DNA of 5,258 bases, taken from contig JBBAQX010000126.1 of NCBI GenBank assembly GCA_040400085.1, positions 1 to 5,258 on the forward strand, read 5' to 3'. Position 1 is the stretch's first letter, and each line of letters starts with the position of its first letter. This document shows, one piece after another, positions 1-5,258 of the stretch. Origin of the DNA: HNR sp040400085. GTDB lineage: Bacteria; Actinomycetota; Actinomycetes; Actinomycetales; Microbacteriaceae. The notes under the pieces are model-generated. The model searched no databases, was not told the DNA's origin, and saw only the letters and a list, made by a program, of their open reading frames with translations. Made by a program: the position numbers and the translations under genes.

Positions 1-168
1 CAACATTACTCTTCTGCCTTACGGGGCAGATTTTATCGAAAGAAAAATATCACATTGCGTAATCGTAAAACCCTTCTGACCACCGTTATCGCTGCGGCCG
101 TTTTCTCTGCCGGGGTCGCTACTCCCGCTTTTGCCGATACCTCCGGTGATACCGAGGTGACGGTGACT
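1..168 (+). repeat. Left copy of duplicated leader region (upstream region plus signal-peptide coding sequence)
   Basis: Positions 1-168 align without gaps to 739-906. From the TTG start to codon 38 (55-168 versus 793-906) I count 13 differences in 114 bases, including identical runs of 29 bases (139-167) and 23 bases. Similarity also extends upstream of the start to the window edge but is weaker there. This supports a tandem gene duplication, or later gene conversion of the leader part. Confidence 0.8.
38..57 (+). promoter_or_regulatory. Probable ribosome binding site and TTG start of paralog A
   Basis: GAAAG at 38-42 sits 12 nt before the TTG at 55. The same sequence and the same spacing occur before the paralog's TTG at 793. 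GAAAG matches the 5' half of the consensus AGAAAGGAGG; in that register the spacing is normal. It is a weak site, but conservation in both copies supports the TTG start. Confidence 0.45.
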
Positions 169-606
169 CTTCCCGTGGTTGCCACGGGAACTCTTTCTAT
201 TGCCAAGTCTGCCCCCATTACAATGGGGACAAATGGCCAGGGCAGCAATGGTAAGGACTATGCCGGAGCCACTGAACACGTGGTGACGGACACCCGCAAA
301 CCTGTTTCTAACTGGGCTATGCAAACTCGCATTAGCTCGGACTTTAAGAAAGACGCGTCGACAACTATATCCGCGGATCAGTTCAAATTAGATTCCTACG
401 GCAATGGGGCAGGGGTACAAGCGGCGGGAGTCTTTGATGGCGTTGACAAGATGCAGCTTAGTAATGGATTTCAGGAGGTCGGTAAGTTGAGAAGTCGCAC
501 GGGCGATAGCGTAATGACCGTCGGTCTTCGAGTGAATCTGCTCAAATCTATCGGCGACGGCTACTCGGGGACGTTTAAGGGCGTGATGACGACTCAGGTT
601 CTCTAA
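55..606 (+). CDS. Small secreted protein, paralog A (signal peptide plus predicted beta-rich domain), function unknown
   Basis: This 183-aa protein has a clear Sec signal peptide: a basic n-region (MRNRK), a hydrophobic core (residues 7-22) and an AxA-type cleavage site TPAFA|DT after residue 27. The mature part is about 156 aa, rich in Thr, Ser, Gly and Val, with no cysteine, no LPXTG motif and no C-terminal membrane segment, so it is probably released or held non-covalently at the wall. Short motifs (V-T-D-T-R-K-P, then W, then SSDF near residues 79-98, and a C-terminal YSGTxKG) recall secreted WxL-like beta-sandwich proteins of Gram-positives, but that match is weak and inferred. The TTG start at 55 is preferred because differences from the downstream paralog become mostly synonymous exactly from this codon, and GAAAG lies 12 nt upstream. 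The frame stays open to the window edge, so an earlier start outside the window is possible. The next gene is its tandem paralog. Confidence 0.8.
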   Translation: MRNRKTLLTTVIAAAVFSAGVATPAFADTSGDTEVTVTLPVVATGTLSIAKSAPITMGTNGQGSNGKDYAGATEHVVTDTRKPVSNWAMQTRISSDFKKDASTTISADQFKLDSYGNGAGVQAAGVFDGVDKMQLSNGFQEVGKLRSRTGDSVMTVGLRVNLLKSIGDGYSGTFKGVMTTQVL

Positions 607-792
607 TCTGAATAGTACTGATGCTTGGCGTCATAGCTCACCCCCAATATCACCCTGGCTGGTCTATTTCGAGACGTGCCCGCTTGGGAAAATTGTTTAT
701 GTGAGGTTGAAGAAATGTTCTTCTATTCACGTTTCACTCCAAAATGCTCCTCTGTCTTTCACGACGGATTTTACCGAAAGAAACATAATAAA
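607..792 (+). other. Intergenic region between the two paralogs
   Basis: No convincing terminator is visible after the stop at 606. A moderate sigma-70-like pair, TTGGCG (625-630), a 17-bp spacer and TATCAC (648-653), could be a promoter for paralog B, but each box matches the consensus at only four of six positions. The last 54 bases (739-792) are homologous to the bases upstream of paralog A. An in-frame ATG at 715 with GAGGT at 703-707 is the main alternative start for paralog B. Confidence 0.3.
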
Positions 793-906
793 TTGCGTAA
801 TCATAAAACTCTTCTGGCCACCGTTATCGCTGCGGCCGTTCTCTCTGCCAGTGTTGCCACCCCGGCCTTTGCCGACACCTCCGGTGATACCGAGGTGACG
901 GTGACG
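739..906 (+). repeat. Right copy of duplicated leader region
   Basis: This is the partner of 1-168, aligned without gaps. It covers 54 bases of upstream sequence and the first 38 codons of paralog B. The coding part is about 89% identical by hand count (101 of 114 bases). A second, weaker conserved block links the 3' ends of the genes (559-606 versus 1309-1356; 15 differences in 48 bases, with an identical CAGGTTCTCTAA at the end). Confidence 0.8.
776..795 (+). promoter_or_regulatory. Probable ribosome binding site and TTG start of paralog B
   Basis: GAAAG at 776-780 lies 12 nt before the TTG at 793, exactly as in paralog A. It competes with the stronger-looking GAGGT/ATG pair at 703-717 in the same frame. 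The paralog comparison favours the TTG. Confidence 0.4.
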
Positions 907-1356
907 CTACCGACCGTCGCATCGGGAACCCTGTCGATCACTGCTCCAGCGTCCATTGAACTGATCCTTCCTCAGAGTGGAAGTCAATACACCGGAAAAA
1001 TGGATGACATCATTGTAAAAGATGATCGTAAGCCTTCCTCTACCGGGTGGACGTCGTCTATTCATGTGAGTAAAGACTTCACCAATTCACAAACTGCTTC
1101 CGTTATTCCGGCAGAAAAGTTCGATTTCAATGGATACCGGAACGCGACACAAACCGCAAGCGGATCGGGTACGGGGACCTTTGCTCCAAAGACCTTCAAG
1201 CTTTCCAAGACTCCTCAAACGAGCGGCGTTATGACGGCTAAGGTCGGCGACACGGTGACGCACTTTGGCGCGGCAATCTACCTCAGCACGACCATGAATG
1301 CCGTCAAAGATTACTCCGGAACCTATAAGGGAACGTTCATGAACCAGGTTCTCTAA
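793..1356 (+). CDS. Small secreted protein, paralog B (signal peptide plus predicted beta-rich domain), function unknown
   Basis: This 187-aa protein is a tandem paralog of the gene at 55-606. Its signal peptide is near-identical (MRNHKTLLATV..., cleavage TPAFA|DT after residue 27), followed by the same DTSGDTEVTVTLP start of the mature protein. After that the two proteins diverge strongly, keeping scattered motifs: GTLSI, V-x-D-x-R-K-P then GW and S-K-D-F (about residues 74-97), GD-x-V, and the C-terminal YSGTYKG...QVL. There is no LPXTG, cysteine or transmembrane tail. Secretion is well supported; the beta-sandwich/WxL-like fold is inference. Two earlier in-frame starts exist: GTG at 676, and ATG at 715 preceded by GAGGT at 703-707, giving 213 aa. 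I prefer TTG 793 because codons upstream of it differ from the paralog mainly at non-synonymous positions. A strong hairpin follows 29 bp after the stop. The 186-bp gap to paralog A has no clear terminator, so co-transcription is possible. Confidence 0.8.
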   Translation: MRNHKTLLATVIAAAVLSASVATPAFADTSGDTEVTVTLPTVASGTLSITAPASIELILPQSGSQYTGKMDDIIVKDDRKPSSTGWTSSIHVSKDFTNSQTASVIPAEKFDFNGYRNATQTASGSGTGTFAPKTFKLSKTPQTSGVMTAKVGDTVTHFGAAIYLSTTMNAVKDYSGTYKGTFMNQVL

Positions 1357-1385
1357 GTAAAACGCTCTCCCAGGGAAGCCCTTCG

Positions 1386-1433
1386 TGTGGCGGGTATCGA
1401 TAGGTAAGTATCTATCTATCGATACCCGCCACA
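1386..1433 (+). terminator. Perfect 18-bp inverted repeat, probable terminator of the secreted-protein genes
   Basis: The left arm TGTGGCGGGTATCGATAG (1386-1403) is exactly complementary to the right arm CTATCGATACCCGCCACA (1416-1433), with a 12-nt loop. Pairing can extend inward by three pairs (one of them G-U), leaving a 6-nt loop. It starts 29 bp after the stop of paralog B. No proper U-tract follows (GGTTTCTTAACC), which is common for actinobacterial terminators. Each arm contains the palindrome TATCGATA, so a DNA-binding site is an alternative or additional role. Confidence 0.65.
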
Positions 1434-1492
1434 GGTTTCTTAACCGCTCGAGCATCCCCTAATCAGCCCGCCGATGTTGTCTGACCGCCCCG

Positions 1493-1506
1493 GTACTTGC
1501 GAGTAC
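1493..1506. promoter_or_regulatory. Short palindrome, possible operator upstream of the regulator gene
   Basis: GTACT (1493-1497) and AGTAC (1502-1506) form a perfect 5-bp inverted repeat around TGCG. It ends 34 bp before the -35 box candidate at 1541, which is a plausible place for an activator or autoregulatory site. Such a short palindrome can also arise by chance. Confidence 0.2.
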
Positions 1507-1540
1507 AGAGAACTGTTGCTCGACACTCTCGTAGCGGCGA

Positions 1541-1569
1541 TTGTCACCGGGATTAAAAGGGCGTAATGT
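1541..1569 (+). promoter_or_regulatory. Candidate sigma-70-type promoter of the LuxR-family regulator
   Basis: TTGTCA (1541-1546) matches the -35 consensus at five of six positions. A spacer of exactly 17 bp leads to TAATGT (1564-1569), which fits the TANNNT form of actinobacterial -10 boxes. Transcription would start near 1576, just before the Shine-Dalgarno site at 1580, giving a leader of roughly 20 nt. It lies downstream of the hairpin at 1386-1433, which suggests that the regulator is transcribed separately from the secreted-protein genes. Confidence 0.45.
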
Positions 1570-1579
1570 CGCTATCGTT

Positions 1580-1617
1580 AAGGAGCATTATCTTTTATGC
1601 GTAAGGGGAATTACATG
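1580..1617 (+). promoter_or_regulatory. Two ribosome binding site/start pairs for the regulator
   Basis: AAGGAG (1580-1585) precedes ATG 1597 by 11 nt. AAGGGG (1603-1608) precedes an in-frame ATG at 1615 by 6 nt. The second start would remove six residues (MRKGNY) and has the tighter spacing. Sequence alone does not decide between them, and neither affects a domain. Confidence 0.45.
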
Positions 1618-4275
1618 ACCGATGTAGCTCCACACGAGGCATCAGCACGGGGAGTGCTCTGGGGTGTTCCCCGGACTAATAACCTACTCGTTCAGCGTCC
1701 AACCTTTTATAACGCAATAGACCAGGCGCTTGCCTCCGAACGAATCGTCAGGGTCGAAGCCCCCTCCGGCTACGGCAAATCCGTGGCGGTAGCGCTCTGG
1801 GCTCGGCAACCCGGACGGGCAGGCAATGCGCTGTGGATCGAGATCAACGAATGGATACCCACCTGGCAAGACCTCTGGGTTGCGCTCGTAGACTCGCTCA
1901 TCGCATCCGGTCTCGCTCCGTCACGGGGCATCGAGTGGGGTATCTCCGCAGTATCGCCCGACCTAGCCTCACTCCGCAGATTTCTGCAGAGCAGCCTGGC
2001 CGCGCTCGCGGAACCCCTCACCCTGGTCTTCGATGGGGTCGACAGACTCTCTGGCGAACCGCAGGAGAATCTGCTGCATTCCCTGGTTGACCCGCTCGAC
2101 GGCGTCTCCGCGGTTCTGATCTCCAATGAAACCCGCGAGAGATTCCTCTGGCAGCAACCGGCGGTGCTGACGGCCGAAGAACTCAGGGTAACCGTCGACG
2201 AAGTAATCAGCGTCGGCGAGCTCCATGGAACCACCCTCACCGAAGAATTTGCGCGCTCGATCATCGCTGAGAGCGGCGGGCGTATCGACGTGATCCGGGC
2301 ATACGCGGCATACGGGGAAATCGGGGGTGAGCATCCGTCAAGTGATGGGCTTCGCTCGGCCGGTTTGCTCTTTGCGGCGATGCTGCGCGAGCGGATGAAG
2401 AAAATCGATGTGGGATGCGGCGAAAAAGTCGCCCTGCTCATCGCGGCCTTCCGTGAACTCGACTATTCCCTCATGGCACGGATGCTTCCCGAGATTCCTG
2501 ACCTGCTTTCTCTGCTGAACCGCCTCATCCAGGCGGGAGTCGTGATCGAACGTGAGGAGGGCAGATCATCCCAATATTCGGTTCCACTCCTGGTAGCTGA
2601 ACCCCTCCTAGCTGACGCCTATACGTTTTTCGGGGTTGAGCTTGACGACCTGCGTCGCGTTGCCTCGGAGGAATATCGAGCGCGGGGTCACTACGCCCGG
2701 TCGGTCGAGCAATACCTGCTCCGGGATGACCGAGACGGCGCCATCGCCATGCTCGGAGGCGAATGGCAAAACGCCTTCTTGCGCTCTGGAGTCTCCGAGA
2801 TACGGAACGCATTCCAACTCCTGCCGGGGGATGCCCTGTCCGGCAACTACGAAATGATTGCGATTCGGATGGCAGTTGCCATGGTTCAACCGCGCGAGCA
2901 AGCGGTGATCGATCTCTACCGATCGCGGCTGCAATCGTTGCCGGCGAGGACGATCGAGGGGCTACCTCCGCTGGCCCGGATCTTGATCAATGCCTCCCGA
3001 TCGGAGCTTGCGTTGCTTGACCACAGCAACGAATATACGTATCGATACGCGGAAGACATGCTCTCCGAGGTTTACTCCCTGCTTGCAACCGAACCAGAAC
3101 TTATCGATCCGCTCCTGCCCACCGCCTACAACATCGCCGGTAACGCGGCCATCGCAAGTGGCAACACTCAGGAAGCACTCGCCCGGTTCACAGCGGGAGC
3201 CGATCTTGCCGAGGCCAGAGGACAAATATGGGAGAGCGCCTGGGGATCATCCGGAAAAGCCTTCGCCCTTGCCGCCATCGGTGAACACGAGAGGGCCCTC
3301 GTCACGGCAAATCAGGCGATCATCATGGCCGACAGTCACGGATGGGGTGCGGCACCTTACCTGGTTCTCGCGCACTACGCCAAGGTACTGGCATACGGGA
3401 GCCGCAACGATCTGAACGGGCTGGCGCAGGTCGTCTTACAATACGACCCCGAGGTTCAGCCGGATAACCCATGGTCGCATTTCACCATCCTGATGAGCGC
3501 CGTTATGTGTGCCTATCGCGGTGAGTACTCCGAGGCGCTGACCCTCGCCCGAGGCTTGCTGGACAAGCCGCGAGGAGGAATCTTTCCGATGACCAGGTGG
3601 GTAGCAACCTACCTCTGCTGCGATGTTTATCTCGCAATGGGACGTACGGTGGACGGGCTTGACCTGGTCCGTGAGACCCATAATGTAGACGACAGCCACT
3701 CCTTCTGCGTGTATGGTCTGCGGGCGCGTTGCTATGTCGTGCTTGGCGAACCGGACTCCGCACTCAACGAGACCGCAGGATGCGTGCAGCTCGGCAACCT
3801 GCACGCCCCCCGAAGCCTCGCAGATGTCTTATTCGCGCGGGCCTGTGCCTTCTATCTGAAGGGTAATCACGCGGCGGCCGATCGCGCTTATCTGGATGCC
3901 GTGCGGTTATGCCGCGGGGCCGGATCCCTTGGATCCCTTCGGATGCTGCCCCAGGACATTGCAAACACGCTTTATGAGCGCGCAGCGCAAACTGAACCCG
4001 CGCTGCTGGAACAGGTTTTCGCGCGGGCTTCTGACATTGAGGGAGTTACCGGTTCTGCCACTAAAGTGCTCCTCGCCCTCTCTAATCGTGAACGGAAGGT
4101 CCTTGAAATGTTGGGGTCTTCGCTCACCGTTCCTCAAATTGCCGCCGACTTATACGTCAGCGTCAACACCGTCAAGACCCAGGCACGGGTGCTATACCGA
4201 AAGCTGGGCGTGCACACGAGGGCTGAGGCTGTGGAGTTTTTGCACGAGCTGGGGTTGCGCGACTCTCTGGGCTAG
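1597..4275 (+). CDS. LuxR-family transcriptional regulator, large ATP-binding (LAL/MalT-like) type
   Basis: This 892-aa protein has the full LAL architecture. Near the N-terminus, a short segment ending LLVQRP leads into a P-loop ATPase domain with Walker A APSGYGKS (residues 55-62) and a Walker B-like LTLVFDGVD (141-149). A winged-helix-like part follows (about 190-340). The middle (about 350-800) is alpha-helical with degenerate TPR-like units, for example NIAGNAAIASGNTQEALARF from residue 512 and a second unit around 548-580. The C-terminus (828-884) is a complete LuxR helix-turn-helix: LSNRERKVLEMLG, then IAADLYVSVNTVKTQ and LYRKLGVHTRAEAV. Family knowledge says such proteins are cytoplasmic ATP-dependent switches in which the middle domain senses a ligand or partner and the HTH activates target promoters. 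The length is normal for the family, and there is no frameshift. The inducer and targets are unknown; the two secreted-protein genes upstream are obvious candidates by position only. An alternative start is ATG 1615. Confidence 0.93.
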   Translation: MRKGNYMTDVAPHEASARGVLWGVPRTNNLLVQRPTFYNAIDQALASERIVRVEAPSGYGKSVAVALWARQPGRAGNALWIEINEWIPTWQDLWVALVDSLIASGLAPSRGIEWGISAVSPDLASLRRFLQSSLAALAEPLTLVFDGVDRLSGEPQENLLHSLVDPLDGVSAVLISNETRERFLWQQPAVLTAEELRVTVDEVISVGELHGTTLTEEFARSIIAESGGRIDVIRAYAAYGEIGGEHPSSDGLRSAGLLFAAMLRERMKKIDVGCGEKVALLIAAFRELDYSLMARMLPEIPDLLSLLNRLIQAGVVIEREEGRSSQYSVPLLVAEPLLADAYTFFGVELDDLRRVASEEYRARGHYARSVEQYLLRDDRDGAIAMLGGEWQNAFLRSGVSEIRNAFQLLPGDALSGNYEMIAIRMAVAMVQPREQAVIDLYRSRLQSLPARTIEGLPPLARILINASRSELALLDHSNEYTYRYAEDMLSEVYSLLATEPELIDPLLPTAYNIAGNAAIASGNTQEALARFTAGADLAEARGQIWESAWGSSGKAFALAAIGEHERALVTANQAIIMADSHGWGAAPYLVLAHYAKVLAYGSRNDLNGLAQVVLQYDPEVQPDNPWSHFTILMSAVMCAYRGEYSEALTLARGLLDKPRGGIFPMTRWVATYLCCDVYLAMGRTVDGLDLVRETHNVDDSHSFCVYGLRARCYVVLGEPDSALNETAGCVQLGNLHAPRSLADVLFARACAFYLKGNHAAADRAYLDAVRLCRGAGSLGSLRMLPQDIANTLYERAAQTEPALLEQVFARASDIEGVTGSATKVLLALSNRERKVLEMLGSSLTVPQIAADLYVSVNTVKTQARVLYRKLGVHTRAEAVEFLHELGLRDSLG
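3922..3939 (+). repeat. In-frame 9-bp tandem duplication inside the regulator gene
   Basis: GGATCCCTT occurs twice in direct succession, in phase with the codons, and encodes Gly-Ser-Leu twice (residues 776-781). It lies in the segment between the last helical repeats and the HTH domain. It looks like a small slippage duplication that kept the reading frame. Confidence 0.7.
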
Positions 4276-4316
4276 TACGGCGTCCCAGGGTGTACGAATT
4301 GCGTCGTCAGAGGAGA

Positions 4317-4357
4317 AGCGTCCGCCCGCGTGGTTAGGGGACAGGCGGGCGGACGCT
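4317..4357 (+). terminator. Perfect 13-bp hairpin, probable terminator of the regulator gene
   Basis: AGCGTCCGCCCGC (4317-4329) is exactly complementary to GCGGGCGGACGCT (4345-4357), with a 15-nt loop. It lies 41 bp after the stop of the regulator gene. The stem is very GC-rich, and no U-tract follows (ATAGGCCACAAC), like the hairpin at 1386-1433. Confidence 0.7.
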
Positions 4358-4611
4358 ATAGGCCACAACAATTACTCTGCGCTCGGGGAAGCGGGTAAAA
4401 GTTGGATGGTCTGGAAGTACGTCTTTGCACTCCTACTAGAAGATATTCCGACCTCGCCTACACCTCTATAAAACCATCTCACGTAGTCGACTTCGGCGAA
4501 GAAGGGGTGATTCCGGTGGTGAAACCGCCCGAGCATACGTGCAGCCACCAGCGCACCCGCACCCGGTACACTTGTAAGCTATACCACCCACCTCCCACCA
4601 TTGGAGTAGCC
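4358..4611 (+). other. Gene-free region upstream of glyS, with weak promoter candidates
   Basis: The whole gap between the regulator stop and glyS is 336 bp; after the hairpin, about 254 bp hold no convincing gene on either strand and no tRNA. Two -10-like boxes are visible: TATAAA (4467-4472) and TACACT (4567-4572, preceded by GG). Neither has a good -35 box at the right distance. A small stem GGTGGT-GAA-ACCGCC (4516-4530, one G-U pair) is present, but it does not match the T-box consensus. The promoter of glyS is presumably in here but cannot be fixed from sequence. Confidence 0.4.
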
Positions 4612-5258
4612 ATGGCCGCAGCCAGCCGTCTTGACAAAGTTATCGCCCTCGCCCGCCACCGCGGGTTCGTCTTTCAAGCGGGTGAGATTTACGGCGGTTC
4701 GCGCTCTGCCTGGGACTACGGCCCCCTCGGAACCGAGCTGAAAGAGAATATCAAGAAGCAGTGGTGGCGGCACATGATCACGAGCCGCGAGGATACCGTT
4801 GGTATCGACTCGTCGGTGATCCTCCCGCGTCAGGTGTGGGAAGCATCCGGCCATGTTGAGGTCTTTAGTGATCCGCTCGTCGAGTGCACCAGCTGCCACA
4901 AGCGCTACCGCGCCGACCACCTCGAAGAGGAATACGAAGAGAAGAAGGGTCGCCCGCCCGAAAACGGCCTGGCCGACATCGTCTGCAAAAACTGTGGAAC
5001 CCGCGGTCAGTGGACCGAGCCGCGCGCGTTCTCCGGCCTGCTCAAGACCTACTTGGGCCCTGTCGATGACGAGGCTGGGATGCACTACCTCCGTCCGGAG
5101 ACAGCTCAGGGTATCTTCGTCAACTTCGCCAACGTGCTGCAGGTATCGCGCAAGAAGCCACCGTTCGGCATTGGCCAGATCGGCAAGAGCTTCCGCAACG
5201 AGATCACACCCGGAAACTTCATCTTCCGCACCCGCGAGTTCGAGCAGATGGAGATGGA
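4612..5258 (+). CDS. glyS: Glycyl-tRNA synthetase, single-chain alpha2 type (N-terminal 215 residues, runs off the window)
   Basis: This enzyme attaches glycine to tRNA-Gly using ATP, in the cytoplasm; the single-chain class II form works as a homodimer. The start ATG 4612 follows GGAG (4603-4606) with a 5-nt gap and gives the family's usual opening SRLDKVIALARHRGFVFQ. Visible hallmarks are GEIYGGSRSAWDYGPLG (residues 24-40), a catalytic-core segment WEASGHVEVFSDPLVEC, a four-cysteine zinc-type motif (C92-x2-C95 and C125-x2-C128), LRPETAQGIFVNF (160-172), and class II motif 2 beginning FRNEITPGNF (194-203), with the arginine of FRTREFEQMEM at 207. The rest of the gene, including motif 3 and the anticodon-binding domain, lies beyond the right edge. 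No break is seen. This is a housekeeping gene separated from the regulator by a hairpin and 336 bp, so it is probably transcribed independently. It is also called glyQS in some annotations. Confidence 0.96.
   Translation, partial: MAAASRLDKVIALARHRGFVFQAGEIYGGSRSAWDYGPLGTELKENIKKQWWRHMITSREDTVGIDSSVILPRQVWEASGHVEVFSDPLVECTSCHKRYRADHLEEEYEEKKGRPPENGLADIVCKNCGTRGQWTEPRAFSGLLKTYLGPVDDEAGMHYLRPETAQGIFVNFANVLQVSRKKPPFGIGQIGKSFRNEITPGNFIFRTREFEQMEM

Noticed and set aside
701..898. Alternative 65-codon frame overlapping the start of paralog B.
   Set aside because: It covers the signal-peptide coding sequence in the wrong frame, and the paralog comparison shows that the other frame is the one conserved.
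1566..1604. Twelve-codon mini-ORF (ATG 1566 to TAA 1602-1604) overlapping the start of the regulator, possible leader peptide.
   Set aside because: Its start codon lies inside the preferred -10 box, so it would not be transcribed from that promoter, and it has no composition typical of a leader peptide.
1770..2441. Long reverse-strand open frame (223 codons) inside the regulator gene.
   Set aside because: It is a shadow of the clearly coding + strand frame, with no domain and low-complexity Ser/Arg/Pro-rich content.
3038..3049. Palindrome CGTATCGATACG as a stand-alone operator.
   Set aside because: It lies in the middle of the regulator coding sequence with no promoter near it, so it is mentioned only as an echo of the hairpin motif.
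3896..4471. Plus-strand open frame of 191 codons overlapping the end of the regulator and running into the intergenic hairpin.
   Set aside because: Most of it is out of frame with the recognised HTH domain, the remainder runs through the terminator stem, and its residue content is not protein-like.
4516..4530. GGTGGT-GAA-ACCGCC stem upstream of glyS, reminiscent of a T-box riboswitch.
   Set aside because: The T-box consensus (UGGNACCGCG) is interrupted by extra bases, no specifier stem or antiterminator/terminator pair is recognisable, and no U-tract follows.
4579..5085. Reverse-strand open frame of 168 codons opposite glyS.
   Set aside because: The + strand matches glycyl-tRNA synthetase throughout, and the reverse frame is a by-product of its codon usage.

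Overview
The window looks like chromosomal DNA from a Gram-positive actinobacterium. The best indicator is the start of a single-chain (alpha2-type) glycyl-tRNA synthetase at the right edge, whose N-terminus reads like those of Micrococcales/Microbacteriaceae; that family-level placement is from memory of the protein family, not a search. GC is moderate to high. By eye it is lower over the two small secreted-protein genes: one 60-base line (301-360) is about 48% GC, against about 62% for a line of the regulator gene (2221-2280).

Layout, left to right, all on the + strand. (1) 55-606 and 793-1356: two tandem paralogous genes for small secreted proteins (183 and 187 aa). They share an almost identical signal peptide and first mature residues, a conserved C-terminal end and a strongly diverged middle. 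Both appear to use TTG starts. (2) 1386-1433: a perfect 18-bp inverted repeat, probably the terminator of the second gene. (3) 1434-1596: a short regulatory region with a small palindrome and a good promoter candidate (TTGTCA-17-TAATGT). (4) 1597-4275: an intact 892-aa LuxR-family regulator of the large ATP-binding (LAL/MalT-like) type, with an N-terminal P-loop ATPase, a helical TPR-like middle and a C-terminal LuxR helix-turn-helix. (5) 4317-4357: a perfect 13-bp hairpin, probably its terminator, followed by about 250 bp without a gene. (6) 4612 to the right edge: the first 215 codons of glyS.

The secreted pair and the LAL regulator form the accessory part of the window, and glyS is a housekeeping flank. 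A plausible but unproven reading is that the regulator controls the neighbouring surface/secreted proteins, or responds to the same conditions. The regulator seems to have its own promoter and is separated from the pair by a strong hairpin, so it is probably not co-transcribed with them. I saw no mobile element, CRISPR array, tRNA or rRNA. Nothing here amounts to a clearly new system. The most unusual feature is the pair of paralogs with conserved ends and a diversified core.
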